Shown here piece after piece: positions 1 to 15,500 of a stretch of 64,000 nt of DNA. The translations under genes were made by a program, and so were the position numbers. The stretch spans positions 1 to 64,000 of the forward strand of contig JAYJMM010000081.1 of the NCBI GenBank assembly GCA_037349105.1, written 5' to 3'. This DNA is from Limnomonas spitsbergensis (taxonomy: Eukaryota > Chlorophyta > Chlorophyceae > Chlamydomonadales). The notes under the pieces are model-generated. The model was not told the origin of the DNA. It did not search any database and saw only the letters and a list, made by a program, of their open reading frames with translations. Position 1 is the stretch's first letter. Each line of letters opens with the position of its first letter.

Positions 1-3000
1 CATCGGGGCATCGGCATCGGCATCGGCATCATCGGCATCGCAATCGGCATCGGCATCGGCATCGGCATCGGCATCGGCATCGGCATCGGCATCGCATCGG
101 CATCGGCATCGGCATCGGCATCGGCATCGGCATCGGCATCGGCATCGGCATCGGGCATCCGGCATCGGCATCGGCATCGGCATCGGCATCGGCATCGCAT
201 CGGCATCGGCAATCGGCATCGGCATCGGCATCGGCATCGGCATCGGCATCGCATCGGCATCGGCATCGGCATCGGCAATCGGCATCGGCATCGGCATCCG
301 GCATCGGCATCGGCATCGGCATCGGATCGGCAATCGGCATCGCATCGGCATCGGCATCGGCATCGGCATCGGCATCGGCATCGGCATCGGCATCGGCATC
401 GGCATCGGCATCGGCATCGATGGCATCGGCATCGGCATCGGCATCGGCATTCGGCATCGGCATCGGCGATCCGGCATCGGCATCGGCATCGGCATCGGCA
501 TCGGCATCGGCATCGGCATCGGCATCGGCATCGGCATCGGCATCGGCATCGGCATCGGCATCGGCATCGGCATCGGCATCGGCATCGCATCGGCATCGGC
601 ATCGGCATCGGCATCGGCATCGGCATCGGCATCGCATCGGCATCGGCATCGGCATCGGCATCGGCATCGGCATCGGCATCGGCATCGGCATCGGCATCGG
701 CATCGCATCGGCATCGGCATCGGCATCGGCATCGGCATCGGCATCGGCATCGGCATCGGCATCGGCATCGGCATCGGCATCGGCATCGGCATCGGCATCG
801 GCATCGGCATCGGCATCGCATCGGCATCGGCATCGGCATCGGCATCGGCATCGGCATCGGCATCGGCATCGGCATCGGCATCGGCATCGGCATCGGCAAT
901 CGGCATCGGCATCGGCATCGGCATCGGCATCGGCATCGGCATCGGCATCGGCATCGGCATCGGCATCGGCATCGGCATCGGCATCGGCATCGGCATCGGC
1001 ATCGGCATCGGCATCGGCATCGGCATCGGCATCGGCATCGGCATCGCATCGGCATCGCATCGGCATCGGCATCGGCATCGGCATCGGCATCGGCATCGGC
1101 ATCGGCATCGGCATCGGCATCGGCATCGGCATCGGCATCGGCATCGGCATCGGCATCGGCATCGGCATCGGCATCGGCATCGGCATCGGCATCGGCAATC
1201 GGCATCGGCATCGGCATCGGCATCGGCATCGGCATCGGCATCGGCATCGGCATCGCATCGGCATCGGCATCGGCATCGGCATCGGCATCGGCATCGGCAT
1301 CGGCATCGGCATCGGCATCGGCATCGGCATCGGCATCGGCATCGGCATCGGCATCGGCATCGGCATCGGCATCGGCATCGGCATCGGCATCGGCATCGGC
1401 ATCGGCATCGGCATCGGCATCGGCATCGGCATCGGCATCGGCATCGGCATCGGCATCGGCATCGGCATCGGCATCGGCATCGGCATCGGCATCGGCATCG
1501 GCATCGGCATCGGCATCGGCATCGGCATCGGCATCGGCATCGGCATCGGCATCGGCATCGGCATCGGCATCGGCATCGGCATCGGCATCGGCATCGGCAT
1601 CGGCATCGGCATCGGCATCGGCATCGGCATCGGCATCGCATCGGCATCGGCATCGGCATCGGCATCGGCATCGGCATCGGCATCGGCATCGGCATCGGCA
1701 TCGGCATCGGCATCGGCATCGGCATCGGCATCGGCATCGGCATCGGCATCGGCATCGGCATCGGCATCGGCATCGGCATCGGCATCGGCATCGGCATCGG
1801 CATCGCATCGGCATCGGCATCGGCATCGGCATCGGCATCGGCATCGGCATCGGCATCGGCATCGGCATCGGCATCGCATCGGCATCGGCATCGGCATCGG
1901 CATCGGCATCGGCATCGGCATCGGCATCGGCATCGGCATCGGCATCGGCATCGGCATCGGCATCGGCATCGGCATCGGCATCGGCATCGGCATCGGCATC
2001 GGCATCGGCATCGGCATCGGCATCGCATCGGCATCGGCATCGGCATCGGCATCGGCATCGGCATCGGCATCGGCATCGGCATCGGCATCGGCATCGGCAT
2101 CGGCATCGGCATCGGCATCGGCATCGGCATCGGCATCGGCATCGGCATCGGCATCGGCATCGGCATCGGCATCGGCATCGGCATCGGCATCGGCATCGGC
2201 ATCGGCATCGGCATCGGCATCGGCATCGCATCGGCATCGGCATCGGCATCGGCATCGTGCATCGGCATCGGCATCGGCATCGGCATCGGCATCGGCATCG
2301 GCATCGGCATCGGCATCGGCATCGGCATCGGCATCGGCATCGGCATCGGCATCGGCATCGGCATCGGCATCGGCATCGGCATCGGCATCGGCATCGGCAT
2401 CGGCATCGGCATCGGCATCGGCATCGGCATCGGCATCGGCATCGGCATCGCATCGGCATCGGCATCGGCATCGGCATCGGCATCGGCATCGGATCGGCAT
2501 CGGCATCGGCATCGGCATCGGCATCGGCATCGGCATCGGCATCGGCATCGGCATCGGCAATCGGCATCGGCATCGGCATCGGCATCGCATCGGCATCGGC
2601 AATCGGCATCGGCATCGGCATCGGCATCGGCATCGGCATCGGCATCGGCATCGGCATCGGCATCGGCATCGGCATCGGCATCGGCATCGGCATCGGCATC
2701 GGCATCGGCATCGGCATCGGCATCGGCATCGGCATCGGCATCGCATCGGCATCGGCATCGGCATCGGCATCGGCATCGGCAATCGGCATCGGCATCGGCA
2801 TCGGCATCGGCATCGCATCGGCATCGCATCGGCATCGGCATCGGCATCGGCATCGCATCGGCATCGGCATCGGCATCGGCATCGGCATCGGCATCGGCAT
2901 CGGGCATCGCATCGGCATCGGCATCGGCATCGGCATCGGCATCGGCATCGGCATCGGCATCGGCATCGGCGATCGGCATCGGCATCGGCATCGGCATCGG

Positions 3001-6000
3001 CATCGGCATCGGCATCGGCATCGGCATCGGCATCGGCATCGGCATCGGCATCGGCATCGGCATCGGCATCGGCATCGGCATCGGCATCGGCATCGGCATC
3101 GGCATCGGCATCGGCATCGGCATCGCATCGGCATCGGCATCGGCATCGGCATCGGCATCGGCATCGGCATCGGCATCGGCATCGGCATCGGCATCGGCAT
3201 CGGCATCGGCATCGGCATCGGCATCGGCATCGGCATCGGCATCGGCATCGGCATCGGCATCGGCATCGGCATCGGCATCGGCATCGGCATCGGCATCGGC
3301 ATCGGCATCGGCATCGGCATCGGCATCGGCATCGGCATCGGCATCGGCATCGGCATCGGCATCGGCATCGGCATCGGCATCGGCATCGGCATCGGCATCG
3401 GCATCGGCATCGGCATCGGCATCGGCATCGGCATCGGCATCGGCATCGGCATCGGCATCGGCATCGGCATCGGCATCGGCATCGGCATCGGCATCGGCAT
3501 CGGCATCGGCTCGGCATCGGCATCGGCATCGGCATCGGCATCGGCATCGGCATCGGCATCGGCATCGGCATCGGCATCGGCATCGGCATCGGCATCGGCA
3601 TCGGCATCGGCATCGGCATCGGCATCGGCATCGGCATCGGCATCGGCATCGGCATCGGCATCGGCATCGGCATCGGCATCGGCATCGGCATCGGCATCGG
3701 CATCGGCATCGGCATCGGCATCGGCATCGGCATCGGCATCGGCATCGGCATCGGCATCGGCATCGGCATCGGCATCGGCATCGGCATCGGCATCGGCATC
3801 GGCATCGGCATCGGCATCGGCATCGGCATCGGCATCGGCATCGGCATCGGCATCGGCATCGGCATCGGCATCGGCATCGGCATCGGCATCGGCATCGGCA
3901 TCGGCATCGGCATCGGCATCGGCATCGGCATCGGCATCGGCATCGGCATCGGCATCGGCATCGGCATCGGCATCGGCATCGGCATCGGCATCGGCATCGG
4001 CATCGGCATCGGCATCGGCATCGGCATCGGCATCGGCATCGGCATCGGCATCGGCATCGGCATCGGCATCGGCATCGCATCGGCATCGGCATCGGCATCG
4101 GCATCGGCATCGGCATCGGCATCGGCATCGGCATCGGCATCGGCATCGGCATCGGCATCGGCATCGGCATCGGCATCGGCATCGGCATCGGCATCGGCAT
4201 CGGCATCGGCATCGGCATCGGCATCGCATCGGCATCGGCATCGGCATCGGCATCGGCATCGGCATCGGCATCGGCATCGGCATCGGCATCGGCATCGGCA
4301 TCGGCATCGGCATCGGCATCGGCATCGGCATCGGCATCGGCATCGGCATCGGCATCGGCATCGGCATCGGCATCGGCATCGGCATCGGCATCGGCATCGG
4401 CATCGGCATCGGCATCGGCATCGGCATCGGCATCGGCATCGGCATCGGCATCGGCATCGGCATCGGCATCGGCATCGGCATCGGCATCGGCATCGGCATC
4501 GGCATCGGCATCGGCATCGGCATCGGCATCGGCATCGGCATCGGCATCGGCATCGGCATCGCATCGGCATCGGCATCGGCATCGGCATCGGCATCGGCAT
4601 CGGCATCGGCATCGGCATCGGCATCGGCATCGGCATCGGCATCGGCATCGGCATCGGCATCGGCATCGGCATCGGCATCGGCATCGGCATCGGCATCGGC
4701 ATCGGCATCGGCATCGGCATCGGCATCGGCATCGGCATCGGCATCGGCATCGGCATCGGCATCGGCATCGGCATCGGCATCGGCATCGGCATCGGCATCG
4801 GCATCGGCATCGGCATCGGCATCGGCATCGGCATCGGCATCGGCATCGGCATCGGCATCGGCATCGGCATCGGCATCGGCATCGGCATCGCATCGGCATC
4901 GGCATCGGCATCGGCATCGGCATCGGCATCGGCATCGGCATCGGCATCGGCATCGGCATCGGCATCGGCATCGGCATCGGCATCGGCATCGGCATCGGCA
5001 TCGGCATCGGCATCGGCATCGGCATCGGCATCGGCATCGGCATCGGCATCGGCATCGGCATCGGCATCGGCATCGGCATCGGCATCGGCATCGGCATCGG
5101 CATCGGCATCGCATCGGCATCGCATCGGCATCGGCATCGGCATCGGCATCGGCATCGGCATCGGCATCGGCATCGGCATCGGCATCGGCATCGGCATCGG
5201 CATCGGCATCGGCATCGGCATCGGCATCGGCATCGGCATCGGCATCGGCATCGGCATCGGCATCGGCATCGGCATCGGCATCGGCATCGGCATCGGCATC
5301 GCATCGGCATCGGCATCGGCATCGGCATCGGCATCGGCATCGGCATCGGCATCGGCATCGGCATCGGCATCGGCATCGGCATCGGCATCGGCATCGGCAT
5401 CGGCATCGGCATCGGCATCGGCATCGGCATCGGCATCGGCATCGGCATCGGCATCGGCATCGGCATCGGCATCGGCATCGGCATCGGCATCGGCATCGGC
5501 ATCGGCATCGGCATCGGCATCGGCATCGGCATCGGCATCGGCATCGGCATCGGCATCGGCATCGGCATCGGCATCGCATCGGCATCGGCATCGGCATCGG
5601 CATCGGCATCGGCATCGGCATCGGCATCGGCATCGGCATCGGCATCGGCATCGGCATCGGCATCGGCATCGGCATCGGCATCGGCATCGGCATCGGCATC
5701 GGCATCGGCATCGGCATCGGCATCGGCATCGGCATCGGCATCGGCATCGGCATCGGCATCGGCATCGGCATCGGCATCGGCATCGGCATCGGCATCGGCA
5801 TCGGCATCGGCATCGGCATCGGCATCGGCATCGGCATCGGCATCGGCATCGGCATCGGCATCGGCATCGGCATCGGCATCGGCATCGGCATCGGCATCGG
5901 CATCGGCATCGGCATCGGCATCGGCATCGGCATCGGCATCGGCATCGGCATCGGCATCGGCATCGGCATCGGCATCGGCATCGGCATCGGCATCGGCATC

Positions 6001-9000
6001 GGCATCGGCATCGGCATCGGCATCGGCATCGGCATCGGCATCGGCATCGGCATCGGCATCGGCATCGGCATCGGCATCGGCATCGGCATCGGCATCGGCA
6101 TCGGCATCGGCATCGGCATCGGCATCGGCATCGGCATCGGCATCGGCATCGGCATCGGCATCGGCATCGGCATCGGCATCGGCATCGGCATCGGCATCGG
6201 CATCGGCATCGCATCGGCATCGGCATCGGCATCGGCATCGGCATCGGCATCGGCATCGGCATCGGCATCGGCATCGCATCGGCATCGGCATCGGCATCGG
6301 CATCGGCATCGGCATCGGCATCGGCATCGGCATCGGCATCGGCATCGGCATCGGCATCGGCATCGGCATCGGCATCGGCATCGGCATCGGCATCGGCATC
6401 GGCATCGGCATCGGCATCGGCATCGGCATCGGCATCGGCATCGGCATCGGCATCGGCATCGGCATCGGCATCGGCATCGGCATCGGCATCGCATCGGCAT
6501 CGGCATCGGCATCGGCATCGGCATCGGCATCGGCATCGGCATCGGCATCGGCATCGGCATCGGCATGGCATCGGCATCGGCATCGGCATCGGGCATCGGC
6601 ATCGGGGCATCGGCATCGGGCATCGGCATCGGCATCGGCATCGGCATCGGCATCGGCATCGGCATCGGCATCGGCATCGGCATCGGCATCGGCATCGCAT
6701 CGGCATCGGCATCGGCATCGGCATCGGCATCGGCATCGGCATCGGCATCGGCATCGGCATCGGCATCGGCATCGGCATCGCATCGGCATCGGCATCGCAT
6801 CGGCATCGGCATCGGCATCGGCATCGGCATCGCATCGGCATCGGCATCGGCATCGGCATCGGCATCGGCATCGGCATCGGCATCGGCATCGGCATCGGCA
6901 TCGGCATCGGCATCGGCATCGGCATCGGCATCGCATCAGCATCGGCATCGGCATCGGCATCGCATCGGGCATCGGCATCGCATCGGCATCGGCATCGGCA
7001 TCGGCATCGGCATCGGCATCGGCATCGGCATCGGCATCGGCATCGGCATCGGCATCGGCATCGGCATCGGCATCGGCATCGGCATCGGCATCGGCATCGG
7101 CATCGGCATCGGCATCGGCATCGGCATCGGCATCGGCATCGGCATCGGCATCGGCATCGGCATCGGCATCGGCATCGGCATCGGCATCGGCATCGGCATC
7201 GGCATCGGCATCGGCATCGCATCGGCATCGGCATCGGCATCGGCATCGGCATCGGCATCGGCATCGGCATCGGCATCGGCATCGGCATCGGCATCGGCAT
7301 CGGCATCGGCATCGGCATCGGCATCGGCATCGGCATCGGCATCGGCATCGGCATCGGCATCGGCATCGGCATCGGCATCGGCATCGGCATCGGCATCGGC
7401 ATCGGCATCGGCATCGGCATCGCATCGGCATCGGCATCGGCATCGGCATCGGCATCGGCATCGGCATCGGCATCGGCATCGGCATCGGCATCGGCATCGG
7501 CATCGGCATCGCATCGGCATCGGCATCGGCATCGGCATCGGCATCGCATCGGCATCGGCATCGGCATCGGCATCGGCATCGGCATCGGCATCGGCATCGG
7601 CATCGGCATCGGCATCGGCATCGGCATCGGCATCGGCATCGGCATCGGCATCGGCATCGGCATCGGCATCGCATCGGCATCGGCATCGGCATCGGCATCG
7701 GCATCGGCATCGGCATCGGCATCGGCATCGGCATCGCATCGGCATCGGCATCGGCATCGGCATCGGCATCGGCATCGGCATCGGCATCGGCATCGGCATC
7801 GGCATCGGCATCGGCATCGGCATCGGCATCGGCATCGGCATCGGCATCGGCATCGGCATCGGCATCGGCATCGGCATCGGCATCGGCATCGGCATCGGCA
7901 TCGGCATCGGCATCGGCATCGGCATCGGCATCGGCATCGGCATCGGCATCGGCATCGGCATCGGCATCGGCATCGGCATCGGCATCGGCATCGGCATCGG
8001 CATCGGCATCGGCATCGGCATCGGCATCGGCATCGGCATCGGCATCGGCATCGGCATCGGCATCGGCATCGGCATCGGCATCGGCATCGGCATCGGCATC
8101 GGCATCGGCATCGGCATCGGCATCGGCATCGGCATCGGCATCGGCATCGGCATCGGCATCGGCATCGGCATCGGCATCGGCATCGGCATCGGCATCGGCA
8201 TCGGCATCGGCATCGGCATCGGCATCGGCATCGGCATCGGCATCGGCATCGGCATCGGCATCGGCATCGGCATCGGCATCGGCATCGGCATCGGCATCGG
8301 CATCGGCATCGGCATCGGCATCGGCATCGGCATCGGCATCGGCATCGGCATCGGCATCGGCATCGGCATCGGCATCGGCATCGGCATCGGCATCGGCATC
8401 GGCATCGGCATCGGCATCGGCATCGGCATCGGCATCGGCATCGGCATCGGCATCGGCATCGGCATCGGCATCGGCATCGGCATCGGCATCGGCATCGGCA
8501 TCGGCATCGGCATCGGCATCGGCATCGGCATCGGCATCGGCATCGGCATCGGCATCGGCATCGGCATCGGCATCGGCATCGGCATCGGCATCGGCATCGG
8601 CATCGGCATCGGCATCGGCATCGGCATCGGCATCGGCATCGGCATCGGCATCGGCATCGGCATCGGCATCGGCATCGGCATCGGCATCGGCATCGGCATC
8701 GGCATCGGCATCGGCATCGGCATCGGCATCGGCATCGGCATCGGCATCGGCATCGGCATCGGCATCGGCATCGGCATCGGCATCGGCATCGGCATCGGCA
8801 TCGGCATCGGCATCGGCATCGGCATCGGCATCGGCATCGGCATCGGCATCGGCATCGGCATCGGCATCGGCATCGGCATCGGCATCGGCATCGGCATCGG
8901 CATCGGCATCGGCATCGGCATCGGCATCGGCATCGGCATCGGCATCGGCATCGGCATCGGCATCGGCATCGGCATCGGCATCGGCATCGGCATCGGCATC

Positions 9001-12000
9001 GGCATCGGCATCGGCATCGGCATCGGCATCGGCATCGGCATCGGCATCGGCATCGGCATCGGCATCGGCATCGGCATCGGCATCGGCATCGGCATCGGCA
9101 TCGGCATCGGCATCGGCATCGGCATCGGCATCGGCATCGGCATCGGCATCGGCATCGGCATCGGCATCGGCATCGGCATCGGCATCGGCATCGGCATCGG
9201 CATCGGCATCGGCATCGGCATCGGCATCGGCATCGGCATCGGCATCGGCATCGGCATCGGCATCGGCATCGGCATCGGCATCGGCATCGGCATCGGCATC
9301 GGCATCGGCATCGGCATCGGCATCGGCATCGGCATCGGCATCGGCATCGGCATCGGCATCGGCATCGGCATCGGCATCGGCATCGGCATCGGCATCGGCA
9401 TCGGCATCGGCATCGGCATCGGCATCGGCATCGGCATCGGCATCGGCATCGGCATCGGCATCGGCATCGGCATCGGCATCGGCATCGGCATCGGCATCGG
9501 CATCGGCATCGGCATCGGCATCGGCATCGGCATCGGCATCGGCATCGGCATCGGCATCGGCATCGGCATCGGCATCGGCATCGGCATCGGCATCGGCATC
9601 GGCATCGGCATCGGCATCGGCATCGGCATCGGCATCGGCATCGCATCGGCATCGGCATCGGCATCGGCATCGGCATCGGCATCGGCATCGGCATCGGCAT
9701 CGGCATCGGCATCGGCATCGGCATCGGCATCGGCATCGGCATCGGCATCGGCATCGGCATCGGCATCGGCATCGGCATCGGCATCGGCATCGGCATCGGC
9801 ATCGGCATCGGCATCGGCATCGGCATCGGCATCGGCATCGGCATCGGCATCGGCATCGGCATCGGCATCGGCATCGGCATCGGCATCGGCATCGGCATCG
9901 CATCGGCATCGGCATCGGCATCGGCATCGGCATCGGCATCGGCATCGGCATCGGCATCGGCATCGGCATCGGCATCGGCATCGGCATCGGCATCGGCATC
10001 GGCATCGGCATCGGCATCGGCATCGGCATCGGCATCGGCATCGGCATCGGCATCGGCATCGGCATCGGCATCGGCATCGGCATCGGCATCGGCATCGGCA
10101 TCGGCATCGGCATCGGCATCGGCATCGGCATCGGCATCGGCATCGGCATCGGCATCGGCATCGGCATCGGCATCGGCATCGGCATCGGCATCGGCATCGG
10201 CATCGGCATCGGCATCGGCATCGGCATCGGCATCGGCATCGGCATCGGCATCGGCATCGGCATCGGCATCGGCATCGGCATCGGCATCGGCATCGGCATC
10301 GGCATCGGCATCGGCATCGGCATCGGCATCGGCATCGGCATCGGCATCGGCATCGGCATCGGCATCGGCATCGGCATCGGCATCGGCATCGGCATCGGCA
10401 TCGGCATCGGCATCGGCATCGGCATCGGCATCGGCATCGGCATCGGCATCGGCATCGGCATCGCATCGGCATCGGCATCGGCATCGGCATCGGCATCGGC
10501 ATCGGCATCGGCATCGGCATCGGCATCGGCATCGGCATCGGCATCGGCATCGGCATCGGCATCGGCATCGGCATCGGCATCGGCATCGGCATCGGCATCG
10601 GCATCGGCATCGGCATCGGCATCGGCATCGGCATCGGCATCGGCATCGGCATCGGCATCGGCATCGGCATCGGCATCGGCATCGGCATCGGCATCGGCAT
10701 CGGCATCGGCATCGGCATCGGCATCGGCATCGGCATCGGCATCGGCATCGGCATCGGCATCGGCATCGGCATCGGCATCGGCATCGGCATCGGCATCGGC
10801 ATCGGCATCGGCATCGGCATCGGCATCGGCATCGGCATCGGCATCGGCATCGGCATCGGCATCGGCATCGGCATCGGCATCGGCATCGGCATCGGCATCG
10901 GCATCGGCATCGGCATCGGCATCGGCATCGGCATCGGCATCGGCATCGGCATCGGCATCGGCATCGGCATCGGCATCGGCATCGGCATCGGCATCGGCAT
11001 CGGCATCGGCATCGGCATCGGCATCGGCATCGGCATCGGCATCGGCATCGGCATCGGCATCGGCATCGGCATCGGCATCGGCATCGGCATCGGCATCGGC
11101 ATCGGCATCGGCATCGGCATCGGCATCGGCATCGGCATCGGCATCGGCATCGGCATCGGCATCGGCATCGGCATCGGCATCGGCATCGGCATCGGCATCG
11201 GCATCGGCATCGGCATCGGCATCGGCATCGGCATCGGCATCGGCATCGGCATCGGCATCGGCATCGGCATCGGCATCGGCATCGGCATCGGCATCGGCAT
11301 CGGCATCGGCATCGGCATCGGCATCGGCATCGGCATCGGCATCGGCATCGGCATCGGCATCGGCATCGGCATCGGCATCGGCATCGGCATCGGCATCGGC
11401 ATCGGCATCGGCATCGGCATCGGCATCGGCATCGGCATCGGCATCGGCATCGGCATCGGCATCGGCATCGGCATCGGCATCGGCATCGGCATCGGCATCG
11501 GCATCGGCATCGGCATCGGCATCGGCATCGGCATCGGCATCGGCATCGGCATCGGCATCGGCATCGGCATCGGCATCGGCATCGGCATCGGCATCGGCAT
11601 CGGCATCGGCATCGGCATCGGCATCGGCATCGGCATCGGCATCGGCATCGGCATCGGCATCGGCATCGGCATCGGCATCGGCATCGGCATCGGCATCGGC
11701 ATCGGCATCGGCATCGGCATCGGCATCGGCATCGGCATCGGCATCGGCATCGGCATCGGCATCGGCATCGGCATCGGCATCGGCATCGGCATCGGCATCG
11801 GCATCGGCATCGGCATCGGCATCGGCATCGGCATCGGCATCGGCATCGGCATCGGCATCGGCATCGGCATCGGCATCGGCATCGGCATCGGCATCGGCAT
11901 CGGCATCGGCATCGGCATCGGCATCGGCATCGGCATCGGCATCGGCATCGCATCGGCATCGGCATCGGCATCGGCATCGGCATCGGCATCGGCATCGGCA

Positions 12001-12590
12001 TCGGCATCGGCATCGGCATCGGCATCGGCATCGGCATCGGCATCGGCATCGGCATCGGCATCGGCATCGGCATCGGCATCGGCATCGGCATCGGCATCGG
12101 CATCGGCATCGGCATCGGCATCGGCATCGGCATCGGCATCGGCATCGGCATCGGCATCGGCATCGGCATCGGCATCGGCATCGGCATCGGCATCGGCATC
12201 GGCATCGGCATCGGCATCGGCATCGGCATCGGCATCGGCATCGGCATCGGCATCGGCATCGGCATCGGCATCGGCATCGGCATCGGCATCGGCATCGGCA
12301 TCGGCATCGGCATCGGCATCGGCATCGGCATCGGCATCGGCATCGGCATCGGCATCGGCATCGGCATCGGCATCGGCATCGGCATCGGCATCGGCATCGG
12401 CATCGGCATCGGCATCGGCATCGGCATCGGCATCGGCATCGGCATCGGCATCGGCATCGGCATCGGCATCGGCATCGGCATCGGCATCGGCATCGGCATC
12501 GGCATCGGCATCGGCATCGGCATCCGCATCGGCATCGGCATCGGCATCGGCATCGGCATCGGCATCGGCATCGGCATCGGCATCGGCATC
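1..12590. repeat. CATCGG hexamer satellite, nearly pure domain
   Basis: This is an uninterrupted run of the 6-bp unit CATCGG. Interruptions are almost all single-base slips: dozens of 5-bp units (CATCG, one G lost) and a few gained or changed bases, for example near 418, 2256, 2970, 3510 and 6566. The unit reads His-Arg, Ile-Gly or Ala-Ser forward and Pro-Met, Arg-Cys or Asp-Ala in reverse, with no stop in any frame, so ORFs of thousands of codons here are artefacts. The left end lies outside the window. Function is unknown; satellite or subtelomeric heterochromatin is an inference. Confidence 0.97.
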
Positions 12591-15500
12591 GGGGCATCGG
12601 CATCGGGGCATCGGCATCGGCATCGGCATCGGCATCGGCATCGGCATCGGCATCGGCATCGGCATCGGCATCGGCATCGGCATCGGCATCGGCATCGGCA
12701 TCGGCATCGGCATCGGCATCGGCATCGGCATCGGCATCGGCATCGGCATCCGCATCCGCATCGGCATCAGCATCGGTATCGGTATCGGCATCGGCAACGG
12801 CATTGGCATCGGGGCATCGGCATCGGGGCATCGGCATCAGGGCTTCGGGGCATCGGGGCATCGGGGTATCGGAGCATCGGGGCATCAGGGCATCGGGGCA
12901 TCGGGGCATCGGGGCATCGGGGCATTGGGGCATCGGGGCATCGGGGCATCGGGGCATCGGGGCATCGGGGCATCGGGGCATCGGGGCATTGGGGCATCGG
13001 GGCATCGGGGCTTCGGGGCATCGGGGCATCGGGGCATCGGGGCATCGGGGCATCGGGGCATCGGCATCGGGGCATTGGGGCATCGGGGCATTGGGGCATC
13101 GGGGCATCGGGGCATCGGCATCGGCATCGGCATCGGCATCGGCTTCGGCTTCGGCATCGGCATCGGCAACAGCATCGGCATCGGCATCGGCATCGGCATC
13201 GGCTTGGGCATCAGCATCGGCATCAGCATCGGCATCGGGGCATCGGGGCATCGGGGCATTGGGGCATCGGGGCATCGGGGCATCGGGGCATCGGGGCATC
13301 GGGGCATCGGGGCATCGGGGCATCGGCATCGGGGCATCGGCATCAGGGCATCGGCATCGGCATCGGCATCGGCATCGGGGCATCGGCATCGGCATCGGCA
13401 TCGGCATCGGCATCGGCATCGGCATCGGCATCGGCATCGGCATCGGCATCGGCATCGGCATCGGCATCGGCATCGGCATCGGCATCGGCATCGGCATCGG
13501 CATCGGCATCGGCATCGGCATCGGCATCGGCATCGGCATCGGCATCGGCATCGGCATCGCATCGGCATCGGCATCGGCATCGGCATCGGCATCGGCATCG
13601 GCATCGGCATCGGCATCGGCATCGGCATCGGCATCGGCATCGGCATCGGCATCGGCATCGGCATCGGCATCGGCATCGGCATCGGCATCGGCATCGGCAT
13701 CGGCATCGGCATCGGCATCGGCATCGGCATCGGCATCGGCATCGGCATCGGCATCGGCATCGGCATCGGCATCGGCATCGGCATCGGCATCGGCATCGGC
13801 ATCGGCATCGGCATCGGCATCGGCATCGGCATCGGCATCGGCATCGGCATCGGCATCGGCATCGGCATCGGCATCGGCATCGGCATCGGCATCGGCATCG
13901 GCATCGGCATCGGCATCGGCATCGGCATCGGCATCGGCATCGGCATCGGCATCGGCATCGGCATCGGCATCGGCATCGGCATCGGCATCGGCATCGGCAT
14001 CGGCATCGGCATCGGCATCGGCATGGCATCGGCATCGGCATCGGCATCGGCATCGGCATCGGCATCGGCATCGGCATCGGCATCGGCATCGGCATCGGCA
14101 TCGGCATCGGCATCGGCATCGGCATCGGCATCGGCATCGGCATCGGCATCGGCATCGGCATCGGCATCGGCATCGGCATCGGCATCGGCATCGGCATCGG
14201 CATCGGCATCGGCATCGGCATCGGCATCGGCATCGGCATCGGCATCGGCATCGGCATCGGCATCGGCATCGGCATCGGCATCGGCATCGGCATCGGCATC
14301 GGCATCGGCATCGGCATCGGCATCGGCATCGGCATCGGCATCGGCATCGGCATCGGCATCGGCATCGGCATCGGCATCGGCATCGGCATCGGCATCGGCA
14401 TCGGCATCGGCATCGCATCGGCATCGGCATCGGCATCGGCATCGGCATCGGCATCGGCATCGGCATCGGCATCGGCATCGGCATCGGCATCGGCATCGGC
14501 ATCGGCATCGGCATCGGCATCGGCATCGGCATCGGCATCGGCATCGGCATCGGCATCGGCATCGGCATCGGCATCGGCATCGGCATCGGCATCGGCATCG
14601 GCATCGGCATCGGCATCGGCATCGGCATCGGCATCGGCATCGGCATCGGCATCGGCATCGGCATCGGCATCGGCATCGGCATCGGCATCGGCATCGGCAT
14701 CGGCATCGGCATCGGCATCGGCATCGGCATCGGCATCGGCATCGGCATCGGCATCGGCATCGGCATCGGCATCGGCATCGGCATCGGCATCGGCATCGGC
14801 ATCGGCATCGGCATCGGCATCGGCATCGGCATCGGCATCGGCATCGGCATCGGCATCGGCATCGGCATCGGCATCGGCATCGGCATCGGCATCGGCATCG
14901 GCATCGGCATCGGCATCGGCATCGGCATCGGCATCGGCATCGGCATCGGCATCGGCATCGGCATCGGCATCGGCATCGGCATCGGCATCGGCATCGGCAT
15001 CGGCATCGGCATCGGCATCGGCATCGGCATCGGCATCGGCATCGGCATCGGCATCGGCATCGGCATCGGCATCGGCATCGCATCGGCATCGGCATCGGCA
15101 TCGGCATCGGCATCGGCATCGGCATCGGCATCGGCATCGGCATCGGCATCGGCATCGGCATCGGCATCGGCATCGGCATCGGCATCGGCATCGGCATCGG
15201 CATCGGCATCGGCATCGGCATCGCATCGGCATCGGCATCGGCATCGGCATCGGCATCGGCATCGGCATCGGCATCGGCATCGGCATCGGCATCGGCATCG
15301 GCATCGGCATCGGCATCGGCATCGGCATCGGCATCGGCATCGGCATCGGCATCGGCATCGGCATCGGCATCGGCATCGGCATCGGCATCGGCATCGGCAT
15401 CGGCATCGGCATCGGCATCGGCATCGGCATCGGCATCGGCATCGGCATCGGCATCGGCATCGGCATCGGCATCGGCATCGGCATCGGCATCGGCATCGGC